Part shown: positions 18,490-27,546 of the stretch, one piece after another
Layout: each line of letters begins with the position of its first letter
Position numbering within the stretch: the stretch's first letter is position 1
Translations under genes and position numbers: made by a program
The notes under the pieces: model-generated
What the model was told of the DNA's origin: nothing
The model's input: the letters and a program-made list of their open reading frames with translations, nothing else
The model's database searches: none
From: Nitrospiraceae bacterium
Lineage (GTDB): Bacteria; Nitrospirota; Nitrospiria; Nitrospirales; UBA8639
NCBI GenBank assembly: GCA_020632635.1
Contig: JACKFE010000002.1
Location: 496,001-560,000 of the forward strand
DNA: 64,000 nt
Direction of reading: 5' to 3'

Positions 18490-20150
18490 TAACCTTGGAA
18501 AAATGGGCCTCGTCAGTTTCGACTCGGAGAGGTTTTGGTTTTCCCTTGTCGTCACTCAATGACTGGGGCCTGGCCCTCATCTATACCTGTCTAGGGGCAT
18601 TCCTATTTGTCTTGGCATATCCGCCCTGGAACTTGGGTGTACTCACCGGATGGATGGCATTCATTCCGCTATTGGCCTGCGTGGCCCACACCACCTACGT
18701 CCGTGCGGGAATGTTGGGATGGCTCTTTGGCCTGATAGCCAATCTCGGGGTTTTTCATTGGCTTTTGGCAGTTCCAGGCTTTCACTGGTACCACTTTTTT
18801 CTATTGGACGCCTATCTGGCCCTGTATCCGGCCGTGTGGGCATTGCTCGCTTGTCGATTCGCTCACGGGTCGTGGATGGCCCATCTGGCCCTCGCCGGAG
18901 CATGGGTAGTCTTGGACTACCTTCGTGGCCATGCCGGCTTTCTGGCCTTGCCATGGATCACACTGGCTCAATCGCAAATCGCGAACCTCCCTCTCCTACA
19001 ATCCGCTCAGATTTTCGGGGAACCGGTCGTCACCTTTTTTGTCATATTGGGTAATTTGGTGCTCTGGAATGCCCTGGCTAAAAAAGAATTCCGAACCGCC
19101 TGGATCTGTGCCTGGCCAATCATCACAGCCATGGCTTTGGGAGCAATCAGCCTCATCTCCAATGAAATGGAAGAACATCAAACAATTATCGTCGGAGCTT
19201 TGAAAACGGAATATCCTGCCAACCAGGTTGCAATGACTGATCCGACAGTCCGCTTTGAAAATTTGATGCGCTTTCTTACCAAGGAAACTCCTCGGGAAGT
19301 CAGGCTGATCGCCCTGCCAGAATCGACTCTGATCAACCCTCGACGGTTTCCAGCACAGATCGACAGGCTCCAAAAACTGGCCGAAGGACGAAACCTCACG
19401 CTGATAACCGGTATCGCGGAGAACACCAAATTTGACCGTTCCCCAGTGGATGAACTCTTTCCCTCCTCCGCATTGAGAAGCGGAGCGTGGATTTTCACTC
19501 CTGACAGACAGATTCCTGAGCATTATGAAAAATCACGTTTAGTTCCATTTGCGGAAGAAATGCCCCTGCGACAATGGATAACATGGCCGACTTGGCTCAT
19601 TCCGCCTCTTCCTGAAGTCGCTCGGGCACAAAGCCCTCTGACCTTTGCTATTCCCGGAAATATCCGCGTGGGAATCATGATCTGTTGGGAATCACTCTTT
19701 TCGGACCATGCCAGAACACTCATCCAAGACGAGGCCGCAATTCTGGTCATGCTGGCCAACGAGGGCTGGTTTACGGATCCGGCCAGCGCTCAGCACATTC
19801 TCACGGCATACATGCGCGCAGTGGAGACGCACCGACCGGTGATGGTCTCCAGTAATATGGGCGCTCCTCTTGTGATTGATCCGTTCGGCCGGCGGCTGAA
19901 CACGACGGCGTCAGTCCCTGGGATGGAGTGGGCCACAGCCCCAATTCCCCTCCTGAGGGAACCAACCTTCTACGTGAGGCATGGCGACGTCTTCGTCTTT
20001 GGGTGCGGTCTTTTCCTCGTGTCGATAGGATTTTTTCAGAGTCTTCGCAATCTCACAACGAGATGCAGCTTTCTTACGAGAAGGAAAAAGATCAACCCTC
20101 ATACTTCAAAACGAGATTTGACTTGCGGAAAGAGGTCCTCCGCCTGGTGA
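18486..20150 (+). CDS. lnt: Apolipoprotein N-acyltransferase
   Basis: Lnt transfers the third acyl chain to the N-terminal cysteine of lipoproteins in the inner membrane. The 554-residue length and layout fit: N-terminal membrane segments (about 25-235) with AYPPWNLG, then a nitrilase-like periplasmic domain with the catalytic triad visible as Glu in LIALPEST, Lys in HYEKSRLVPFAEEMP and Cys in GIMICWESLFSD. ANEGWF and the AVETHRP block follow, and a last membrane segment lies near the C-terminus (FVFGCGLFLVSIGFF). It overlaps the upstream secreted-protein gene by four bases, which is unusual company for lnt. Lipoproteins that would need it include those at 486, 36770 and 44329. Confidence 0.94.
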   Translation: MITLEKWASSVSTRRGFGFPLSSLNDWGLALIYTCLGAFLFVLAYPPWNLGVLTGWMAFIPLLACVAHTTYVRAGMLGWLFGLIANLGVFHWLLAVPGFHWYHFFLLDAYLALYPAVWALLACRFAHGSWMAHLALAGAWVVLDYLRGHAGFLALPWITLAQSQIANLPLLQSAQIFGEPVVTFFVILGNLVLWNALAKKEFRTAWICAWPIITAMALGAISLISNEMEEHQTIIVGALKTEYPANQVAMTDPTVRFENLMRFLTKETPREVRLIALPESTLINPRRFPAQIDRLQKLAEGRNLTLITGIAENTKFDRSPVDELFPSSALRSGAWIFTPDRQIPEHYEKSRLVPFAEEMPLRQWITWPTWLIPPLPEVARAQSPLTFAIPGNIRVGIMICWESLFSDHARTLIQDEAAILVMLANEGWFTDPASAQHILTAYMRAVETHRPVMVSSNMGAPLVIDPFGRRLNTTASVPGMEWATAPIPLLREPTFYVRHGDVFVFGCGLFLVSIGFFQSLRNLTTRCSFLTRRKKINPHTSKRDLTCGKRSSAW

Positions 20151-20185
20151 CCGGTAGAACCGCATGCTTTAGTAGGAGAATGAAA

Positions 20186-22000
20186 ATGAGATGCTCTGGA
20201 ATAACTCGAATTTCTCTTCTAATCGTATTTTTTTTGGGAAGCCTTGCTCCCCTTTCATCAACCTGGGGGAGGCTCGCCCCGTACGACGGCATTGGTGGGC
20301 CAGGGGGAAATCCATTTTCCTTGGAATGCGGGCAATCAGCGATCTTGGTCGGAATAATAGGCCGATCCGGTTCGGTGATCGATCAGCTTGGAGGGTTATG
20401 CGTCAAGATCGATCCCGCGTCAGGCACCTGGGTCGGCGGGGTGTATGAAACAGCTCGAGCTGGCGGCAACGGGGGAGTTCCCTTCAAACAGGTATGTTCG
20501 GTAGGCGAGGCCTTAGCGGGTATCGAGGGAGCGACACGTTATTTTAGCGGGACCCTCCTGGTCTCCTCGCTCAAAATCGTCTGTATCCGGTTGCGGATTC
20601 GAATCGAGGACCAGCCTTCCATCATGGGATACCGTCTGGTTGGCATTTATGGTGATCACGATCCGTTAAAAACAAGTGCCCTACAAGACTTGTGCTACCC
20701 ACTCCTCTCGGGAACCAACCGTTCACAGGATCAATGGAGTCCTGTTGGACTCAAGCTAGAGGGCCGGTCTGGCGTATACCTTGATCGCATTCACATACAC
20801 TGCGGAAGCCTCCCCTTCGCCAAAGAAGGCTACAAAATCACCTTTGCCGCCAAACCTTCTGGTGTCATCCCAGAAGGGACTCCCCTGAAAATTACTTGGA
20901 GGGCGACTGGACCGATTCCAGAGCTTACACCTCCCCTTCAAGCCAGTTGGGTCATATTGGACCACACCCATAGCCGATCAGGAGTCATCGGTTCTCAGCC
21001 CGCCAAGATGACGCAGCCCTGTGCCTTTGCCAAAGCACCTTGTATCGACTCGTGGACCTCTTCACTCTCCGGGTTTGAGGTGACGTTTCTAAACCTTCCT
21101 CCCGCCAAATACTCTATCGTAGTGACCGTGAGACCAAACGCAGGTGGCAACCAATCAGAAGGTCAATGGGAATTCGAAGTCAAAGACAATATCCTGCGGA
21201 AGATCTCTCTGTCGCCAAACCCCATTGGTAGTGGCAGCACTACCACTGCAACGTTTGAGTTGGTTGGCCCAGCCCCCCTAAGCGGAAAAACCATTTATCT
21301 TTCTAGCTCCAACTCGGAACTGGTTCCAATACCCGAAACCTTAGTCATCCCAGAAGGGACCACCTCAGCCACGCTTCTTCTCAAGGCCAACTCGTTGACA
21401 CTTGCCGGACAAACGACGATCCGTGCCTCCACCCGCAAGCCGGTGAAGGCCCTGGTTCCCTATAGTGCAAACTCGAAAATTTTCCAACGAGGAATACCTG
21501 ATACAAGAGAAATATCTGATCAGGCAGCCCCGGAGGAAGATGCGACAGAACATCAGGCTCCAATCTTGGAGGGTCCAGCCCCAGAGCCACTTCCCCTAAC
21601 CGATGAGGAAAAATCCGTCCAGTCGCTAGAGGACAAAGAAGCCCAAGATGCTTCTCCGCTCGACTCCCAAGTGACTGAACGTGGCATTAAGAGTTTTGGG
21701 AAACGCAATCTTTCCTCCCCAACCTTGCCAATCCTTTCACTCAAACCCAATCAAGGAACGATGCGAACCACACCCGAGGGTGCCAAGACTCCACCCCCTC
21801 CAGGAGTTCCCATACCCTATCCTAATATTCCAAAGGAAAATGTCCTCAGCGGACCCTCCTCGATTCAAGAAAGGATGAAAATTGATACCCAGACTTTATC
21901 GAGGCCTGGCTCCACGAAAGAAATCATACTGACCGTTCAATCATCGGCAAATCGCATCAACCCAACACTCAGGCCTACATTGCCGTCATTACAAAAATAA
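20186..22000 (+). CDS. Secreted protein with jacalin-like lectin domain and RGI tail motifs
   Basis: I start it at 20186, seven bases after AGGAG; the frame runs further up into lnt but without support. A signal peptide of about 27 residues is followed by a jacalin-like domain (about 30-135; YDGIGGPGG, LECGQSAILVGIIGRSGSVID, GGNGG), the same module as in the protein at 52199. After that come beta domains: one with PEGTPLKITW, and one with SLSPNPIGSGSTTTATFEL and PEGTTSATL that resembles a bacterial Ig-like repeat. The C-terminal quarter is proline- and acid-rich and contains FQRGIPDTRE and VTERGIK, so the R-G motif occurs twice. Likely an extracellular glycan-binding protein; that is inferred from the lectin fold. 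Confidence 0.8.
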   Translation: MRCSGITRISLLIVFFLGSLAPLSSTWGRLAPYDGIGGPGGNPFSLECGQSAILVGIIGRSGSVIDQLGGLCVKIDPASGTWVGGVYETARAGGNGGVPFKQVCSVGEALAGIEGATRYFSGTLLVSSLKIVCIRLRIRIEDQPSIMGYRLVGIYGDHDPLKTSALQDLCYPLLSGTNRSQDQWSPVGLKLEGRSGVYLDRIHIHCGSLPFAKEGYKITFAAKPSGVIPEGTPLKITWRATGPIPELTPPLQASWVILDHTHSRSGVIGSQPAKMTQPCAFAKAPCIDSWTSSLSGFEVTFLNLPPAKYSIVVTVRPNAGGNQSEGQWEFEVKDNILRKISLSPNPIGSGSTTTATFELVGPAPLSGKTIYLSSSNSELVPIPETLVIPEGTTSATLLLKANSLTLAGQTTIRASTRKPVKALVPYSANSKIFQRGIPDTREISDQAAPEEDATEHQAPILEGPAPEPLPLTDEEKSVQSLEDKEAQDASPLDSQVTERGIKSFGKRNLSSPTLPILSLKPNQGTMRTTPEGAKTPPPPGVPIPYPNIPKENVLSGPSSIQERMKIDTQTLSRPGSTKEIILTVQSSANRINPTLRPTLPSLQK

Positions 22001-22032
22001 CCACATATCTAACGAGGACCACCAACAACCCC

Positions 22033-22704
22033 ATGAAATCCCTGGCCTTTCTTCTCCAAACCCTTCTCCTTCTATTCGTATTAGAAATCGTGTTGGCCAG
22101 TTCCTGGGCACACACAAGCCAAGGAATGGAATCTTCATCACCATATTCAGTCCTACAAATTGATCACCCGATGGAGTTCCAAATGGAGGACAATCAGATT
22201 GTTCATCTCCCGCCTGATACCTACGCCGTCTTTTCCGATGAAGCAGATCGTCTTCACATTCGCTCCCTTTCTATCAATACCTCCTACAACATTCCTGCAA
22301 ACCTCATCTCTCATCAGGAATCGCTTCGAATTCCCCTAGCCCTCGTCATTGTCGAATCGGATAAGAGCAGACATATCACCCTGCTACTCCCGGATGGCCG
22401 AGGGTTGGATGCTATCGGAACAACAATCATGATTCAGAGTCGGGGAGTAGGTCCTGGAGCCTCTTTTCAATTTTCACGAGAAAAGCGCTATACCGGCGTC
22501 ATCCTCCAACAAGGCCGTGTCGCCACCGACAACGACTGGAACGAAAAGGACTCCGTTTCGTCTACCGGCCCCTCAGACCAACCGCCCGAATCAACGCCCT
22601 CCTACGGAAAGGTGACGTTAGACAAAGGCCGTTTTCAACTCGATAGAGACGCTCGTCGTGTCTTATTCAGGAGATGCAAGACATGTTGGAAGTCACAGCA
22701 ATAA
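22033..22704 (+). CDS. Secreted TYSG-domain protein with DUF6519-like segment, probably frameshifted at its end
   Basis: Signal peptide, then a TYSG domain (about 35-140) with VLQIDHPMEFQ, PPDTYAVF, HITLLLPDGRGLDAIG and IQSRGVG. Directly after it comes FQFSREKR and then YTGVILQQGRVATDNDWNE, which strongly resembles the conserved start of DUF6519 proteins found with phage-tail-like and eCIS clusters (recall: YxxVLMQQGRVxLDADWNE). The frame then ends at 22704 in a cysteine- and arginine-rich run (FRRCKTCW) that does not look native. Adding one base near 22660-22665 would continue into the frame at 22674, which holds a QEMQDMLEV helix and a C-terminal RRGIE tail. I therefore read this as one gene with a single-base frameshift. 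Confidence 0.72.
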   Translation: MKSLAFLLQTLLLLFVLEIVLASSWAHTSQGMESSSPYSVLQIDHPMEFQMEDNQIVHLPPDTYAVFSDEADRLHIRSLSINTSYNIPANLISHQESLRIPLALVIVESDKSRHITLLLPDGRGLDAIGTTIMIQSRGVGPGASFQFSREKRYTGVILQQGRVATDNDWNEKDSVSSTGPSDQPPESTPSYGKVTLDKGRFQLDRDARRVLFRRCKTCWKSQQ

Positions 22705-22967
22705 ACCATGAGACCCAGATAAATCCCGGGCAAATGGCGCCGCTGATTCAAGGACAGCCAAAACGCCCCCTCCTGCGCATGCCGAGGGTTGGACCTGGGG
22801 CCATACGGCGACGCGGAATCGAGGGCGAACAACCGGATAACAGCACGAGTGAACAACCACCGACGGAACCCGGACATCGAAAGGAGAAGGCCCCCCGGGT
22901 GAATAAGCCCTTGACCGGAATGGATCTGAATGAACTCAGGTTTCTGATCGCTGAGGAGAGCCAGTAG
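22674..22967 (+). pseudogene. Frameshifted C-terminal part of the preceding TYSG/DUF6519-like protein
   Basis: This 97-residue frame overlaps the end of the preceding one by 31 bp and has no ribosome site or signal peptide. It carries PLLRMPRVGPGAIRRRGIEG, the tail motif otherwise found at the ends of exported proteins (23049, 23830, 32244), followed by an acidic, proline-rich end. A tail of this kind without a signal peptide makes little sense alone, so I take it as the displaced end of the upstream gene. A translationally coupled separate ORF is the alternative. Confidence 0.5.
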
Positions 22968-23048
22968 ATCATAAGCCGGCATGGGCAATTTCTGCGAAAT
23001 AGAGAGTCAACAAGCGCAGTACACCATCAACTTACACAGGAGACAAAC

Positions 23049-23480
23049 ATGCGTCACACAATGGCGGTTCTTGCAGTCGGCATCGCTATCTGGTTCTTCG
23101 GTCTGCCCCTCAACGCGCAGGCAAAACCCAAGTCCCAAGTCTTCGGGTGCACAACGGCAGATCTCAATACGAACTTCGGATCATCATGTACCCATCAAGC
23201 GGAGCAGGATATTTTGCAGGGACATTCCTATATTCATATCTTGGTGTGTGAAGGCGGCCAGATGAAGTGCTGCACAATTAGCTCGACGAATCAAATCCAA
23301 ACTTGTCGAAGACCAGCTGGTTCTGCCGCGTTGTTAGGGGGGGTCAACAAATTCAATCAGGGTCAGGTGTTCAGACGCGGAATCGAGAGCGAAGAGGAAG
23401 CCGACGAAGAAACGACGATTCCAACATGGCTGACGGAGTCCTGGTTAAAAGAGCATGAAGGAGAAAAGCCGTCGAAGTAA
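23049..23480 (+). CDS. Small secreted Cys-rich protein with RGIE acidic tail
   Basis: The 143-residue protein has a signal peptide (AVGIAIWFFGLPLNAQA) and a compact domain with six or seven cysteines (FGCTTADL, SSCTHQ, LVCEGGQMKCC, QTCRRP). Its tail begins VFRRGIESEEEADEE. GGAGACAAAC lies before the ATG. I recognise no family. It is the shortest clear carrier of the R-G-I-acidic tail, so it is a good test protein for whether that tail is removed after export. Disulfides are likely, given the paired cysteines. Confidence 0.75.
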   Translation: MRHTMAVLAVGIAIWFFGLPLNAQAKPKSQVFGCTTADLNTNFGSSCTHQAEQDILQGHSYIHILVCEGGQMKCCTISSTNQIQTCRRPAGSAALLGGVNKFNQGQVFRRGIESEEEADEETTIPTWLTESWLKEHEGEKPSK

Positions 23481-23829
23481 GCAGGCGGGGGGGCTGGGCC
23501 ATCCTTCCCCCCCAAGTACCGTTTTTCGAAAAGAGATCATCCTATGATGGTTATGATCGACTGGATTATCTGTAGTGATTCGGGTGGAATGACTGTTTCC
23601 CAGTCTTCTCGCCCAGAAACTCCTGAAACACCCTTGAGAATAAACACCATTACACGAAATCAATCCTCGAATTCTCTCATCGCCTGCGACCATCGGACTC
23701 AACAAAGCGGAACATCGTCCACCAAACGTGTTCGGTATCTTTCTCACGGGGGTTCATGAAAAGCAACTGAGGAGTAAGGAGAAGTATGTATCCCTAATTT
23801 CGTCCGGACAAACCCAAGGAGAATCGTAC
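23481..23829. other. Intergenic region, about 350 bp
   Basis: A G7...C7 inverted repeat at about 23486-23514 follows the upstream gene and precedes a T-run at 23521-23525, so it may be a weak terminator. An AAGGAG at about 23816-23821 is the ribosome site of the next gene. Nothing else is evident. Confidence 0.3.
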
Positions 23830-26800
23830 ATGAACATAAAACTTTCGCTTGTCTTGGTCTGGGGATTACTCGTAGGAGGAACCCTCGTCGTCCATCCTCC
23901 CTCCGTTGGGGCCATCGGCGGGCAATTCGGGTTGGAATTTGCCATTGACGCGCCCTGGCGGCTGGAGCCGATTCCCACACAGATCCCTGCGGCACAACGC
24001 TTTGGATTAATCAAATACGGACCCATTCCCATCGTCATTGCATTCCATGATGCCATTTTCGACGATGAGCGAGGATTCATCGCGAAACAATTTGTCGGAC
24101 AGATTCATGTCGGGGCATTAAAGGAAATCCGTGTCGTAGAACGGAGCGCCCAAGATGGCCCCATTCCCACCACCGTCATTCCCCTACCCCAGTTACGGGA
24201 AATAGAAAGCAAACGAACGGTTTCGACCGCTCAAAGCGAACCCCCACATAAGGTGTGTCATCCGTACCTCGGAGAAGATTGTCGCTCCTTACATTGGATC
24301 AATGATACCCATGAATGGCATGCGATGTTTTGGTATACACCGAAGAAACCCATCTCACCAGGGACCAATATCCAACTCGAAGTCACCGTGGTCACCGAGT
24401 ACAGTGGGGATAAACGGGAGTTCACCAACTTTCTGGTCGTCCATGCGGGCGAGGCCCCGTTACCTCGCTTCAGCAATGACTGGTTATATGGAGATTTTCA
24501 TTATCACTCGCAAATGTCGGACAACGAGGGAGAATCCGCCTATTCCTACCGGAACGTCGTGCGGGCTCTGGGCGCCATGGGGATGGATTTCGTGTTTGCG
24601 ACCGATCATGCCTCCGGCGGTGTGCAGGTCGACGGGGGTGTCGATGTGTTTCGCTGCGGCAGTCAAGAGGGATTCAAATGCATTCCCAACCCCAATACGT
24701 GCCCCCTGCTCAAACAGCCCAGTCCGTGCAAAAAATTTGCGTGGACCGAAGCCCGGGATCTGAATTCGGCACGCTTTGCCGCCGCCAAACTGATTCTCTA
24801 TGGGGCCGATGGCGCCAATGAAGCCATTGCCAAAGATTCCGATACCGGCGGGATCGCGAATCTCCGTTCACGTGGGTTGCTGCCCCAGGTCTTTATGGGT
24901 GAAGAGCTGGATGCCTGGCCGGAGATGTCAGCCGAAGAGCAACGTCTGGGAATTATCCGATTCGGCGACGGCCTCCAGTACAAATGGCCCGATTCGAACA
25001 AATGCATCAGCAAAAAAGGCTTGGATGCCTGCCGCACCATCTATTCCAAGCCTTACGCCGAGCGGGACCACCGAAGCTTCCTCGTTCTGGACGAACAAGG
25101 AATTCCCATCGAAGAAACCATCGAAGCGGAGCTGGGCGGCAGGCACATCTCTCTTTTCGGATCGGAGTTCAGTCTGGAAGGGATGGCAAAGGTCGTCAAC
25201 GCCTTCGCTCCGGACGGCACCAAACCGTTTGGTTCCCGCCAACACATCGTATATATGCCCTTCAACGCAGCCGGGGGAACCCCCATCATCCGAGACCATC
25301 GCGGGTTCATCTCCAGCGACACCAGCAAATTCGGGGGGGGAACCCGTCGCCTGGAAGAAGTCGCAGGAGAGATGCAATCCAAAGGAGTTGGGTTTTTGGC
25401 CCACCCGCTGGTCAGCCGTGGTCCGGGGGGACCAGGCCCCGACGTGGTTCCGTATTCTCAAATCGCGCTGGATCGGGCGTGGAGTTCTCCGGCCATTCTG
25501 GGACTGCAATTTTGGAATGAAAACGACCGGCGCTTCGCCGGACCGACCAGACTTGAACCGGCCGTGATGTTCGACAACGATCGAAAATACGTGTACAACC
25601 TTCCCTGGGACCGGTTCAGAGTTTCCGATCCGAACTGGTATTGGAAACGAGGCACCGTTCATCATGGTCAACAACTCTACGACGAACTGTATCACAGCAC
25701 CTTCACCTGGGATCAGTACCTTCGCAAAGGCCTGGACCCGTTACAGACACAAGGTCTGAACTGGTTGTCTAAAGGTGAACCGCGCAAGTGGTTTATGGCT
25801 GGCGGGTCTGATTCTCATGGTGATTTGAACTATCGTCGGTACGGTCGGCCCTGCAACGGCCAATGGTGTGATGCCCCCGTCGGCGATACGGCCATCGGCA
25901 AACCCCGCAACTTGGTATTAGTCGGTTCCCCGCAAGGGGCACCAACACCCGCGCTTCCCAATGTGAAACGACATACGAATCAACAGGTCATCGACTCGCT
26001 TCGAGCGGGACAGTTCGGAGTCACCGACGGGCCCGCCTTGCGTATTGCCATTGATAAAAATCGCAACGGCAAGATTGACGAGTCTGACTATCAAATGGGC
26101 TCGACCTTCAACTTCTACCCTGGTGAACACATTCCGCTACTCATTGAATGGAAATCTTCGCCGGAATTCGGCCCGATTTCCCAGGTCGACGTGTACGTCG
26201 GCACCCAGGCCAATACGTTTGCGCCCAAGGACCACGGACCAATCCTGCCACGAGGTCCGAATCGCAATGCCGAATATGGAGGGTACCGGCCAGACCCATC
26301 CAGCGTCCTTCAGATCAAGTTGATGGATAATACCGTCACCAATACCGACGGCAATCAGGGTGGGAATTTGGCACCCAACATTACCGCAGAAACACCGTTC
26401 CATGGTCAGGCCCAGGTCTTTCTGGGTCCCAACCAATTCGGTCTCGCTCAACGGGACCACGCCTTGTTCTATGTCAGGGCCTTTGCCAAAACCAGTGGGC
26501 TCATCTTTGCCAACAACAAATTTCTGTTTCAATGTCCGAAGACCGACCTGGCGGGCAACAGTTGCAGCGGTCGGCTGGCCTACTCTAACCCGATTTGGGG
26601 GAGATACCAGGTTTCTTGTCCAGCAAAACAACATCCTTTGCCGAGCACCCAACCGGGGGTGTTGCAATTTTTCAAATCCTCTCCCTCCCTCGATAGCGAT
26701 AACAATCATGTGCCAGACACCTGCGAGCGGGAGATTGCCGATCCCTGTCCGCCCGCGCCAGTCGTTGGTGGAGGTGGTCCCGGTGGACGACTGGGACAAT

Positions 26801-27189
26801 TGACTCCGCTCGGCCAAGCCGGTCAGCCTGGAGTTGCCGTTGATCCCAGCCGCACCCCAAATACGCCGCAACCGGCGAAAGCCATCCCGGCCAATTCATG
26901 CCAGATGGTGAAAGCCCTTGCCGTGCCATCTCACGTGACAGACGTTCTGCCCTCCGGAGTCCTTCAAGCAGACGGAGTCCTGACTCCTTCCACCTCCCCA
27001 ACTCCTACTCCACCGTCACCCGGAACCGTGAAGCCGGTTATCCCAAAAGTGTTCAAATCCATCCCCTTCGGCATTCGGAAACGAGGGATTGACGAGGCTC
27101 CTTCTCACGAACCGGAAGCGGAACTTCCTGCTGCTGAACCCATGCCGAATCAATCGGAAGGTGAAATACAGCCCGAGGCAGGCAACTAA
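23830..27189 (+). CDS. Large secreted PHP-domain (DUF3604-like) phosphoesterase with RGID tail
   Basis: The start at 23830 is eight bases after AAGGAG and gives a signal peptide (LVWGLLVGGTLVVHPPSVGA); 1119 residues. A PHP-type metal site is visible: YGDFHYHSQMSDNEG near residue 220, FATDHASGG near 255 and MAGGSDSHGD near 657. PHP/DUF3604 proteins are metal-dependent phosphoesterases or related hydrolases; most are cytoplasmic or periplasmic enzymes, and this one is far longer than usual. The C-terminal 300 residues add a beta domain (VDVYVGTQANT) and a proline-rich linker. The protein ends with FGIRKRGIDEAPS and an acidic tail. The substrate is unknown. A rho-independent terminator lies at 27321. 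Confidence 0.82.
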   Translation: MNIKLSLVLVWGLLVGGTLVVHPPSVGAIGGQFGLEFAIDAPWRLEPIPTQIPAAQRFGLIKYGPIPIVIAFHDAIFDDERGFIAKQFVGQIHVGALKEIRVVERSAQDGPIPTTVIPLPQLREIESKRTVSTAQSEPPHKVCHPYLGEDCRSLHWINDTHEWHAMFWYTPKKPISPGTNIQLEVTVVTEYSGDKREFTNFLVVHAGEAPLPRFSNDWLYGDFHYHSQMSDNEGESAYSYRNVVRALGAMGMDFVFATDHASGGVQVDGGVDVFRCGSQEGFKCIPNPNTCPLLKQPSPCKKFAWTEARDLNSARFAAAKLILYGADGANEAIAKDSDTGGIANLRSRGLLPQVFMGEELDAWPEMSAEEQRLGIIRFGDGLQYKWPDSNKCISKKGLDACRTIYSKPYAERDHRSFLVLDEQGIPIEETIEAELGGRHISLFGSEFSLEGMAKVVNAFAPDGTKPFGSRQHIVYMPFNAAGGTPIIRDHRGFISSDTSKFGGGTRRLEEVAGEMQSKGVGFLAHPLVSRGPGGPGPDVVPYSQIALDRAWSSPAILGLQFWNENDRRFAGPTRLEPAVMFDNDRKYVYNLPWDRFRVSDPNWYWKRGTVHHGQQLYDELYHSTFTWDQYLRKGLDPLQTQGLNWLSKGEPRKWFMAGGSDSHGDLNYRRYGRPCNGQWCDAPVGDTAIGKPRNLVLVGSPQGAPTPALPNVKRHTNQQVIDSLRAGQFGVTDGPALRIAIDKNRNGKIDESDYQMGSTFNFYPGEHIPLLIEWKSSPEFGPISQVDVYVGTQANTFAPKDHGPILPRGPNRNAEYGGYRPDPSSVLQIKLMDNTVTNTDGNQGGNLAPNITAETPFHGQAQVFLGPNQFGLAQRDHALFYVRAFAKTSGLIFANNKFLFQCPKTDLAGNSCSGRLAYSNPIWGRYQVSCPAKQHPLPSTQPGVLQFFKSSPSLDSDNNHVPDTCEREIADPCPPAPVVGGGGPGGRLGQLTPLGQAGQPGVAVDPSRTPNTPQPAKAIPANSCQMVKALAVPSHVTDVLPSGVLQADGVLTPSTSPTPTPPSPGTVKPVIPKVFKSIPFGIRKRGIDEAPSHEPEAELPAAEPMPNQSEGEIQPEAGN

Positions 27190-27320
27190 CCAAAGGATGA
27201 ACAAACCCCAAGCAAGAAGGTGCCCATGAATTCGTATATTTCTAGACGAGATCAACTCCCTACTCTTGAAACCGGGTAAGTCTGCACGAGACTCCTCCAC
27301 CGAAATCCGCCTGAAACCCC

Positions 27321-27354
27321 GGCTGGGCTTTCATAACGAAAGCCCAGCCTTTTT
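27321..27354 (+). terminator. Rho-independent terminator after the PHP protein
   Basis: A perfect 12-bp stem (GGCTGGGCTTTC with GAAAGCCCAGCC) with a five-base loop is followed directly by TTTTT. It lies about 130 bp after the stop at 27189, with nothing between, and is the clearest terminator in the window. Confidence 0.88.
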
Positions 27355-27470
27355 CTCTCAATTTCTCCACAAAACCCCTTTTGCCTTGACATTTCCTAGC
27401 AATTCCCTTTTAGTGGACCGATCCCAATACAACGACATTCTGAAAAGTGCCAAAACGGGTGAACCGAACC

Positions 27471-27508
27471 TCCCATGAGATCGACTCATGGGATAGATGA
27501 CTATTTTT
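27471..27508 (+). promoter_or_regulatory. Hairpin plus ATGACTATTTTTTT element upstream of 27547 (copy 1)
   Basis: A perfect 9-bp stem (TCCCATGAG with CTCATGGGA, loop ATCGA) is followed by ATGACTATTTTTTT. The same ATGAxAT...CTCATGG then ATGACTATTTTTTT arrangement appears at 41326-41365 before the Tat protein at 41381. It could be an attenuator or a leader terminator, since a stem plus U-run stands just before each gene. Confidence 0.45.
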
Positions 27509-27546
27509 TTACTTCTTTCTAAATAATAAATGAAGGGATACAGCCA

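Noticed and set aside
24861..24890. LRSRGLL in the PHP protein as another R-G junction
   Set aside because: It lies inside a folded region with no domain border, so it is probably chance.
24928..26871. Long minus-strand frames opposite the PHP protein (24928-25695 and 26137-26871)
   Set aside because: They lie wholly antisense to a gene with clear PHP motifs and show no domain, signal or ribosome site of their own.
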